Of a stretch of 55,712 nt of DNA, positions 44,533 to 51,386 are shown one piece after another. The stretch lies in the NCBI RefSeq assembly GCF_000297495.1, contig NZ_ALWX01000031.1:1-55712 (forward strand). The letters are read 5' to 3'. The first letter of the stretch is position 1; each line of letters opens with the position of its first letter. The DNA is from Janibacter hoylei PVAS-1. Lineage in GTDB: Bacteria; Actinomycetota; Actinomycetes; Actinomycetales; Dermatophilaceae. The translations under genes were made by a program, and so were the position numbers. The notes under the pieces are model-generated. The model ran no database searches, was not told the DNA's origin, and saw nothing but the letters and a program-made list of their open reading frames with translations.

Positions 44533-46802
44533 CCGTCAGCAACCTCGACACCGTCGCCGTCGCGCAGGGCAGCCCCGACACGGAGCAGCCCTGGGCCGAG
44601 CTCGGCCTCAAGGCCGACGAGTACGAGCACATCCGCGAGATCCTCGACCGTCGCCCGACGAGCGCCGAGCTGGCGATGTACTCGGTCATGTGGTCCGAGC
44701 ACTGCAGCTACAAGTCCTCGAAGGTCCACCTCAAGCGCTTCGGTGACCTGCCCTCCGAGACGCCCCTGGGCAAGACCCTCGCCGGCATCGGCGAAAACGC
44801 GGGTGTCATCGACATCGGCCAGGGCTGGGCGGTGACCTTCAAGGTCGAGTCGCACAACCACCCGAGCTATGTCGAGCCCTATCAGGGCGCGGCGACCGGC
44901 ATCGGCGGCATCGTCCGCGACATCATGGCGATGGGCGCCCGCCCGATCGCGGTGATGGACCCCCTTCGCTTCGGTGCCATCGACCACCCCGACACCGCCC
45001 GCGTCCTGCCCGGCGTCGTCAAGGGCATCGGCGGCTACGGCAACTCCCTCGGTCTGCCCAACATCGGCGGCGAGATCGTCTTCGACGAGTGCTACCAGGG
45101 CAACCCGCTCGTCAACGCGCTGTGCGTCGGCTCGCTGCGCCACGAGGACCTCCACCTCGCCAATGCCTCCGGTACGGGCAACAAGATCGTGCTCTTCGGC
45201 GCCAAGACCGGCGGCGACGGCATCGGCGGCGTCTCGGTCCTGGCGTCCGAGACCTTCGAGGAGGGCGGCCCCGCCAAGCGGCCCGCCGTCCAGGTCGGTG
45301 ACCCCTTCGCCGAAAAGGTCCTCATCGAGTGCTGCCTCGACCTCTACGCCGCGGGCGTCGTCGAGGGCATCCAGGACCTCGGCGGTGCCGGCCTGTCCTG
45401 CGCGACCTCCGAGCTGGCCTCCGCCGGCGACGGCGGCATGCAGATCGAGCTCGACAAGGTGCCGCTGCGCGACTCCACCCTCCGCGCGGAGGAGATCCTC
45501 ATGTCGGAGTCGCAGGAGCGGATGATGGCCGTCGTCGCGCCCGACAAGCTCGACGCCTTCCTCGAGATCACCACCCGCTGGGACGTCGAGGCCGCCGTGC
45601 TCGGTGAGGTCACCGACGGCGACCGGCTCGTCATCACCTGGCACGGCGAGACGATCGTCGACGTGCCGCCGCGCTCCGTGGCCCACGACGGTCCGGTCTA
45701 CGAGCGTCCGATCGCCCGGCCCGAGTGGCTCGACGCGGTGCAGGCCGACGCGAGCTCCTCCCTTCCCCGCCCCGCGGACCTGGGTGCCGACCTGCTCGCG
45801 CTGCTCGCCTCGCCCAACATCTGCGACAAGTCGTGGGTCACCGACCAGTACGACCGCTACGTCCTGGGCAACACCAAGCGCGCCATGCCGCACGACTCCG
45901 GCGTGGTCCGCGTCGACGAGGAGTCGGGCCTGGGTGTCGCGGTCTCGACGGACTGCAACGGCCGCTTCGGCCGGCTCGACCCCTACGCCGGCGCGCAGCT
46001 CGCGCTCGCCGAGTCCTACCGCAATGTCGCGACCTCCGGCGCCCTGCCGCTGGCCGTCACCGACTGCCTGAACTTCGGCTCGCCCGAGGACCCCGGCGTC
46101 ATGTGGCAGTTCCAGCAGGCCATCGCCGGGCTCTTCGACGCCTGCCTCGAGCTCGGCATCCCGGTGACCGGCGGCAACGTCTCCTTCTACAACCAGACCG
46201 GCGAGACCGCGGTCCACCCGACGCCCGTCGTCGGTGTGCTCGGCGTCATCGACGACGTCGCGACGTCCGTCGGCTCCGGCTTCGCCGCGAAGGGGGAGAT
46301 CGTCCTCCTGCTCGGCGAGACCCGCGACGAGCTCGACGGCGGCGAGTGGGCGCACGCGCTGCACGGCCACCTCGGCGGCACCCCGCCGCGCGTGGACCTC
46401 GCGGCCGAGAAGGCGCTCGCCTCCTTCTTCGTCGACGCCGTGCGACGCGGCCTGCTGGCCAGCTCGCACGACCTCTCCGACGGCGGTCTGGCCGTGGCCC
46501 TCGCCGAGTCGACGCTCACCGGTGGCACCGGTGCCTCGATCGACCTGGCCCCGGTCCTCGAGCGCGACGGCATCGACGCCTTCACCGCGCTGTACTCCGA
46601 GTCCACCGCCCGGGTGGTCGTCACGGTGCGCTCCGAGGCTGACCTGGCGGCCGTCGTCGGCATCGCCGAGGCCCACGGGGTCCCGCTGGCGCGCCTCGGC
46701 ACGACCGACGGCGACCGGCTGCGGGTCAAGGACGTGCTCGACCTGCCGGTCGAGGAGATGCGGGCCGCCCACACCGGGACGATGGCGCGCTACTTCGGCT
46801 GA
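44529..46802 (+). CDS. purL: FGAM synthase, small-type PurL
   Basis: A 757-residue ATP-dependent synthase of the small type that needs PurS and PurQ. Visible landmarks: [12 protein letters not shown] with the catalytic His, [35 protein letters not shown], and in the second half [19 protein letters not shown] and [18 protein letters not shown]. It converts FGAR to FGAM. The N-terminal extension [15 protein letters not shown] is poorly conserved but is set by the GTGA overlap with purQ. Confidence 0.96.
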   Translation: MTVSNLDTVAVAQGSPDTEQPWAELGLKADEYEHIREILDRRPTSAELAMYSVMWSEHCSYKSSKVHLKRFGDLPSETPLGKTLAGIGENAGVIDIGQGWAVTFKVESHNHPSYVEPYQGAATGIGGIVRDIMAMGARPIAVMDPLRFGAIDHPDTARVLPGVVKGIGGYGNSLGLPNIGGEIVFDECYQGNPLVNALCVGSLRHEDLHLANASGTGNKIVLFGAKTGGDGIGGVSVLASETFEEGGPAKRPAVQVGDPFAEKVLIECCLDLYAAGVVEGIQDLGGAGLSCATSELASAGDGGMQIELDKVPLRDSTLRAEEILMSESQERMMAVVAPDKLDAFLEITTRWDVEAAVLGEVTDGDRLVITWHGETIVDVPPRSVAHDGPVYERPIARPEWLDAVQADASSSLPRPADLGADLLALLASPNICDKSWVTDQYDRYVLGNTKRAMPHDSGVVRVDEESGLGVAVSTDCNGRFGRLDPYAGAQLALAESYRNVATSGALPLAVTDCLNFGSPEDPGVMWQFQQAIAGLFDACLELGIPVTGGNVSFYNQTGETAVHPTPVVGVLGVIDDVATSVGSGFAAKGEIVLLLGETRDELDGGEWAHALHGHLGGTPPRVDLAAEKALASFFVDAVRRGLLASSHDLSDGGLAVALAESTLTGGTGASIDLAPVLERDGIDAFTALYSESTARVVVTVRSEADLAAVVGIAEAHGVPLARLGTTDGDRLRVKDVLDLPVEEMRAAHTGTMARYFG

Positions 46803-46941
46803 GAGCCACCGCGCACCTGCGCACCGGGGGGCCGCTGCGTGCTCGGTCCTCGTGAGTACGCATCGCCGGTGGCTCCAGCCGCGGACGGGCCCCTAGGATC
46901 AAGTGGATCCACCGTCCCCTCAATGAGAGTGGTTGGTCAGT

Positions 46942-47997
46942 ATGGCTTCCCTCGTCTCGCCGACCGCGCCGCGGTTGCCCCGTCAGCGGGGTCCGGTGTC
47001 GCAGTGGCTTGTGCAGCGGCTGGGGTGGTCCGAGGCGGCGAGCGCCACGCCACAGCCGTCGGACGAGGTGGTCCGCGGGAGCGGGATCCTCTCGGACGAC
47101 GACCGCCTGATGGCGCTGTGGGTGGCGCAGGGGCTGAGTTGCCACGGCTTCGCGGGTGTGGACGCCAGGTGCGAGGTCGACCCCGACGTCGTGGCCTTGC
47201 GTCTGGCTCTCGAGGATGCTCTGGAGTCTGACCTGAGTCGGGTGGTTGCTCCCGTCGTGGCGCGGCACTTGACCTCAGCCACGGACGATCTGGTGAGGAC
47301 GTTGTTCGACCTTCCGCGGGCGGAGTTCACCGAGGCGCCGTCCATCGCGAGTTTTGCGCGGCGGGAGATGAGTCATCAGCAGTGGCGCGAGATGTTGATC
47401 CTGAAGTCGGCATATCAGCTCAAGGAGGGCGACCCGCACACCTTCGCGATCCCGCGGTTGCCCGACGAGGCGAAGTTGCCGCTGCTGGAGATCCAGTTCG
47501 ACGAGTACGGCAACGGCCGGTTGAGTGATCAGCACTCGAGGATCTTCGCCGAGGCGATGCGGTCGGTGGAGCTGTCGGATCGGTACGGGGACTACTGCGA
47601 CGCGTGGCCCTGCGAGGTGCTGGCCGCCAACACCGCGCTCGGGTGGTGGGCGTCGCGACGCGAATGGGTCGGGGCGGTGGCCGGTCATCTGGCTTTCATC
47701 GAGACCACGAGCTCCCTGCCCTGCCAGGAGTACGTCGCCGGAGCGCGGCGACTGAAGCTGCCAGCGCAGGCCCACCGCTACTTCGGTGAGCATGTCGAGG
47801 CAGATGCCGCTCATGAGCAGATCGCGATCCGGCAGATGTGCACGGCGGTGGCCGCCGCTGACCCCGCCGGCACGGAGAAGGTGCTCTACGGGTTCCTCAG
47901 CGGGCTGTATCTCGAGGGTCGAGTCGCTCAGGCCGCGGTGGGTGCCTGGCGTGACTCGCGCTCTGCGTTGCTCCAGCCGGCGGTGGGCGCGGCGTGA
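46942..47997 (+). CDS. Iron-containing redox enzyme family protein (heme-oxygenase-like fold)
   Basis: About 351 residues from ATG 46942; TTG 46933 is an alternative. It is mostly helical. The segments EIQFDEYGNGRLSDQHSRIF, FIETTSSLPCQEYVAGARRL, and YFGEHVEADAAHEQIAIRQM carry the Glu/His ligand pattern of heme-oxygenase-like diiron proteins (PF14518). Its stop overlaps the CDGSH gene by four bases, so an iron-sulfur partner is likely. Its codons include more TTG, AGT and CAT than those of the neighbouring purine genes, suggesting different ancestry. The reaction is unknown. Confidence 0.8.
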   Translation: MASLVSPTAPRLPRQRGPVSQWLVQRLGWSEAASATPQPSDEVVRGSGILSDDDRLMALWVAQGLSCHGFAGVDARCEVDPDVVALRLALEDALESDLSRVVAPVVARHLTSATDDLVRTLFDLPRAEFTEAPSIASFARREMSHQQWREMLILKSAYQLKEGDPHTFAIPRLPDEAKLPLLEIQFDEYGNGRLSDQHSRIFAEAMRSVELSDRYGDYCDAWPCEVLAANTALGWWASRREWVGAVAGHLAFIETTSSLPCQEYVAGARRLKLPAQAHRYFGEHVEADAAHEQIAIRQMCTAVAAADPAGTEKVLYGFLSGLYLEGRVAQAAVGAWRDSRSALLQPAVGAA

Positions 47998-48221
47998 CTG
48001 ACGGGGTGGAGATCACGCGTGCCGGCGATGTGCGAGCGGAGGACTGCGGCGCTCATGTGGACATCCTGCCCTGCCCGGGCGGGCCGGTCCTGGTGCGCGG
48101 GGCGCAGGAGATCGTCGACGCGCACGGCACCGCCCACGCGGTGAGCCGACCCGTCGTGGCGGTGTGCAGATGTGGGAACTCGGGCCGGTTGCCGTGGTGC
48201 GACGGGACGCACAAGGTGTGA
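47994..48221 (+). CDS. CDGSH iron-sulfur domain protein
   Basis: A 75-residue protein whose C-terminus is the CDGSH motif CRCGNSGRLPWCDGTHKV: ligands Cys58, Cys60, Cys69 and His73 would hold a redox-active [2Fe-2S] cluster. GTG 47994 overlaps the stop of the redox-enzyme gene (GTGA), so the two products are made together. It could be the electron carrier of that enzyme. No membrane anchor is present, unlike mitoNEET. Confidence 0.9.
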   Translation: MTDGVEITRAGDVRAEDCGAHVDILPCPGGPVLVRGAQEIVDAHGTAHAVSRPVVAVCRCGNSGRLPWCDGTHKV

Positions 48222-48266
48222 GCTCGACCCGGAGATCAGACGGTCTTCGCGACGTGGGGCTGCACA

Positions 48267-48574
48267 TGATCGATCCACTCGACGACGTGCGGGCCTTTGT
48301 CTCGGCCGCCCTGCTGACCCCTGTCCCTCGTGACCATCGCGAGAGCGTGCAGGCGGTGACGCGCCGTCGGTGGGCTGTCGCCGTGACCTTGGTCATCGGG
48401 ACCGTGACCAACGCCTGGGTCTCTGAGCCCCTGCACGTGGGCAGAGCCTGAGAGCGCGACGGGCAGACCAGCAGAGGGATCGTGCAAGGACTGGTGCTCG
48501 GCGCCGCGCTCTTGGGGCTCTTCCTGCTCGGCGCGCTGCTCGTCGCACAGGTGGCGTGGCCGAGGGGAGCATGA
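48267..48574 (+). pseudogene. CPBP-type membrane protease relic
   Basis: From ATG 48267: DPLDDVRAFVSAALLTPVPR, then DHRESVQAV and WAVAVTLVIGT, which I read as the N-terminus of an actinobacterial CPBP intramembrane protease. About 30 residues seem deleted before SEPLHVG, then TGA (48449-48451) interrupts. The same frame resumes after it as TSRGIVQGLVLGAALLGLF, with another hydrophobic segment, and ends at 48574. The catalytic half is missing. It has the internal deletion, stop and truncation of a decayed gene. Confidence 0.6.
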
Positions 48575-48825
48575 CCGTGCGGGACACGGCGCATCACCGT
48601 GCCGAGATCAGCTCCAGCGGACATGAGTCACGCGGACTCGGCCACGCCGATCTGGTCGTCGTCCTCACTCTGACGGAGCGTCGAGGAGGCGGAACCGAGA
48701 TGCTTCTCGAGAGCAGTCTGGCCGTGCGAGGGCGGCCAGCAGCCCTGGGCTCGAGCCTGGCGCAAACCATCTCGGGGCCTCCAGTGCGCAAGTTCTTGGC
48801 CTGCGTCGGCACCCCAGTCGACTGA
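48571..48825 (+). pseudogene. SRPBCC/CoxG-like relic (C-terminal part)
   Basis: The frame from ATG 48571 reads MTVRDTAHHRAEISSSGHES, RGLGHADLVVVLTLTERRGG, then LAVRGRPAALGSSLAQTI. This matches the second half of CoxG/SRPBCC proteins (T-V-R...A-H-R...TGRPAQFGRG). The N-terminal half of the fold is absent and the piece is joined directly to the CPBP relic's last codon. An 84-codon frame survives, but a functional protein is unlikely. Confidence 0.55.
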
Positions 48826-48859
48826 TCCAGCGTCCCGTCGGCTCGTTGGCGGGCGGCGA

Positions 48860-49536
48860 TCAGTCGAGTTCTGCGGCGGTGGTGGGGGGGACCCGGCCGG
48901 GGAACTGCGCTGCATGGCAGCCCTGATGTAGGCCGGGTTGCGTAGCCGGGCGACGACGTCGTACTGGCTGAGACCCGTGGGGAGTCCGTTGATCGGGTCG
49001 AAAGGGGTCGGAGGGACTGCATCGGCGTGGAGGGTGAGCCTTCCGAAGGTGTGCCAGGTGCCCGCTGGACGCGCCCATGACAGATGCCACGTGGCGTTGT
49101 CGGCGGGCGCTGGCGACGCCCGGAGCAGCACAGCACCGGTCGGGGTACGCATGGGCAGCAAGGTGGAGCACACGCCGTCCCTCCTGCGGGGGACAAGCGC
49201 ATATCTGGTGAGGATGCCGCTCCCGGTACCGGCCAGGAGAAGGTCGCCACCGTCTTGGCCCTCGAGCCGTATGGCCAAACCCTCGATGTCCGGCAACGTG
49301 CCGGGCAAGCCGACTGCGCGGCTGTGGCGCACCACGCAGTCACGGGTTCCTCCGTCGAGCACCGGGACGCCGAGGGGGGCTAACCCCTGCGCCGTGACCT
49401 GCCAGGTCGCGCGACTGCTCTGCCCGCGCGGATGCAGCGGACGAGGCGCGCCTTGGCCGTAGACGCGGTTGATGATCAGCGACAGGCCGCGCCCGGCCAG
49501 GTCTGCGCTGCGAACGGCAGGACGCGCATGGAACAT
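48860..49536 (-). CDS. Conserved actinobacterial protein of unknown function, 3' frame uncertain
   Basis: About 225 residues from ATG 49536. Recognisable are DIEGLAIRLEGQDGGDLLLA, GSGILTRYALVPRRRDG, TPTGAVLLRASPAP and FDPINGLPTGLSQYDVVARL then RNPAYIRAA, a pattern I recall from proteins often labelled phosphodiesterase without evidence. The frame as given runs on to 48628, antisense to the SRPBCC relic. At the run of seven G (48884-48890) another frame gives PPTTAAELD and a stop at 48860, a more natural end. That shift would need one base more (or two fewer), not one fewer. Base composition is lower in GC than the surroundings. Confidence 0.55.
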
Positions 49537-49609
49537 GACGAAAAGATATCCCGCTCATACGGCACAGCGGGGGAATGGACAGGCCGAGCACCTCATCGCA
49601 CCTCGCCGA

Positions 49610-49615
49610 TATCGT
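49610..49615 (+). promoter_or_regulatory. -10 hexamer before a leaderless mini-ORF
   Basis: TATCGT ends six bases before ATG 49622, placing the probable transcription start at that ATG. Confidence 0.45.
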
Positions 49616-49621
49616 GGGGTC

Positions 49622-49657
49622 ATGGGTACAGCTGCAGACGTCGTCGAGAGCCGGTGA
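49622..49657 (+). CDS. Eleven-codon leader ORF before the HAD gene
   Basis: ATG 49622 to TGA 49657 encodes MGTAADVVESR. It begins where the mRNA should start and ends seven bases before the HAD start. It may couple or tune translation of the hydrolase gene, which has a weak ribosome site of its own. No stalling motif is evident. Could be fortuitous. Confidence 0.35.
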   Translation: MGTAADVVESR

Positions 49658-49663
49658 CCGTCC

Positions 49664-50332
49664 ATGCCTGACACGCCCTGGCTCGTCATCTTCGACTGCG
49701 ACGGCGTGCTCGTCGACAGCGAGCGCCTCAACGTGCGCACCTGGACCGGCATGATGCGCGACGCCGGAGTCGACTTCACCGAGGCCGATGCCGTCGAGAC
49801 CTTCGTCGGCAAGGCCTACAAGGACAACCGAGTCACTCTGACCGAGCTGACCGGAGCCGTGCCGGACCCCGAGTGGGAGCGCGCGTGGCGGGCCGAGTTC
49901 GCCCGCAGCCAGGAGCAACTGGAGCCGGTCCCGGGTGCTGCCGAGGCGGCGGCGGCCATCCGCGAGCTCGGCCTGCAGGTGTGTGTCGCCTCCGGCTCGC
50001 TCCGTGCGGCCATCGCCACGAAGCTCGCGCGCACCGGCCTCGACGGGCTCTTCCCCGAGTCCGCGCGCTTCAGCGCCGAGCAGGTCGAGCGCGGCAAGCC
50101 GGCTCCCGACGTCTTCCTCCTCGCCGCCGAGTCCATGGGCTACGCCCCCGACCGGTGCGTCGTCGTCGAGGACAGCCGCGCAGGCGTCGAGGCGGCCGTC
50201 GCCGCGGGCATGCCGGTCGTCGGCTACCACAGCGACATGACCCCGACTGGCTGGCTCGACGACGCTGCTGCGGTCATCAGCGACATGGTCGACCTGCCGT
50301 CGGTCGTCAGCCGTCTGGCCGGCGTGGGCTGA
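49664..50332 (+). CDS. HAD-superfamily hydrolase (beta-phosphoglucomutase-like)
   Basis: A 222-residue enzyme. The HAD motifs are FDCDGVLVDSE (nucleophile Asp and the acid Asp two residues on), VCVASGSLRAAI, the lysine region VERGKPAPDVFLLAAESMG, and VVVEDSRAGVEAAVAAGMPV. A helical cap follows motif I, as in phosphatases of sugar phosphates and beta-phosphoglucomutases. The substrate is unknown. It converges on the spermidine-synthase-like gene with a two-base gap. Confidence 0.9.
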   Translation: MPDTPWLVIFDCDGVLVDSERLNVRTWTGMMRDAGVDFTEADAVETFVGKAYKDNRVTLTELTGAVPDPEWERAWRAEFARSQEQLEPVPGAAEAAAAIRELGLQVCVASGSLRAAIATKLARTGLDGLFPESARFSAEQVERGKPAPDVFLLAAESMGYAPDRCVVVEDSRAGVEAAVAAGMPVVGYHSDMTPTGWLDDAAAVISDMVDLPSVVSRLAGVG

Positions 50333-50334
50333 GG

Positions 50335-51151
50335 TCAGCGCACCCGCCAGCCCCCCCGGGGCCGGCGCTGCGGGCGAAGGGCGTGCCGTCCCGTCCGTGA
50401 GCGCCCGCCCGGCCGCGGTCCGTCGGGCCAGCTCCGCCCCGGCGAGCACCCCGGAGGGGAAGGGCCAGCGCCCCACCTGCCGTGTGATCTCGTCGACGTC
50501 GAGCGGCCGGTGGGATGCGACGACCACGACATTGCCGTAGCGGCGCCCCTTGATGACATCGCGCATGGCGACGAGCGCGAGCGACCCGTCGGGACCGAAG
50601 GCGGCCCGTGCTCCCGCGACCACGTCGGCCAGATGTCGCCAGCCGGGCTCGTCGGGGGAGTTCATGACGAGCACGCCGTCGGGCCGCAGGACCCGCGCCA
50701 CCTGCTCGAAGAACTCGACGGTCTGCAGGTCGGCCGGCACCCGGCCCGCGTCGAAGGCGTCGACGACGAGGGCGTGGGCGGCGTCGTCCCGGAGCGCCTC
50801 GACCCCGGGTCGCCCGAGCTGCGGACGCACCCGGATCCGGTGCCCGCGCGGCAGCGGCAGCTCGGCGCGCACCAGCGCGGTGAGCGCCTCGTCGGGCTCG
50901 ATGACGATCTGCGGGGAGCCGGGCCGGGTCGCCTGCACCCAGCGCGGGAGGGTGAGGCCAGCGCCGCCGACGTGGGTCACCCCGATCGGGTCGGGGTCCG
51001 GGTGGACCGCGTCGAGCACGGCGGCGATGTGCTGCACGTACTCGAAGACGAGGTGCCCCGGGTCGTCGACGTCGACATGGCTCTGCGGGTGGCCGTCGCG
51101 CATGACGGTGACCCCGCCCTGCTCGTCGAGGACCAGCTCCACCTCCGCCAT
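50335..51151 (-). CDS. Spermidine-synthase-like methyltransferase-fold protein, frame broken at 50351-50357
   Basis: From ATG 51151 the protein shows a class I Rossmann fold of the spermidine-synthase type: THVGGAGLTLPRWVQATRPG, VIEPDEALTALVRAEL, ALVVDAFDAGRVPADLQTVE, and VLRPDGVLVMNSPDEPGW. It ends with PSGVLAGAELARRTAAG. At the run of seven C (50351-50357) the frame runs on antisense to the HAD gene. With six it ends GGWRVR and stops at 50335, giving 271 residues. The polyamine-site residues of true spermidine synthases were not recognised, so the substrate is open. Confidence 0.82.
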
Positions 51152-51183
51152 GGCCCCACCCTCCCACGCCGTCTCGCGTCCAC

Positions 51184-51339
51184 GGTCCCTGAGGAGGCGC
51201 GCCAGCGCCGCCTGTCCTCACCGGTCCCTGAGGAGGCGCGCCAGCGCCGTCTCGCGTCCACGGGCCCTGAGGAGGCGCGCCAGCGCCGTCTCGCGTCCAC
51301 GGTCCCTGAGGAGGCGCGCCAGCGCCGTCTCGAAGGGCA
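51184..51339 (+). repeat. Four tandem 39-bp copies of the hairpin repeat (copy D)
   Basis: Copies begin at 51184, 51223, 51262 and 51301. Each has (G)GTCCCTGAGGAG with one variant base, the stem GGCGC-GCCA-GCGCC, and CGTCTCGCGTCC or a variant; the last ends CTCGAAGGGCAC. The period of 39 keeps phase as 13 codons, but no convincing protein reads through. It occupies the gap between two minus-strand genes. Confidence 0.8.
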
Positions 51340-51378
51340 CCGAAGGGGGCCACGACCAGCGGCCGTGACCCCCTTCGG
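51340..51378. terminator. Terminator hairpin after the 5'-nucleotidase gene
   Basis: CCGAAGGGGGCCACG (51340-51354) pairs with 51364-51378 over 15 positions with one mismatch, loop ACCAGCGGC. It starts eight bases beyond the minus-strand stop at 51387. Arms contain CGAAGGG, as at 29701-29740. Confidence 0.75.
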
Positions 51379-51386
51379 GCTGTGCG

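Noticed and set aside
48628..48859. C-terminal extension of the minus-strand gene at 48860-49536
   Set aside because: It is Pro/Arg-rich, unlike the preceding domain, and antisense to the better-supported CoxG-like relic.
51184..51339. CRISPR array
   Set aside because: The 39-bp period is continuous repeat with no unique spacers, and no cas genes are nearby.
50977..51353. Repeat-encoded protein with 13-residue repeats (GAGAPPQGPW type)
   Set aside because: The frame exists only because 39 is a multiple of three. It lacks a start with a ribosome site and runs into the spermidine-synthase-like gene in another frame.
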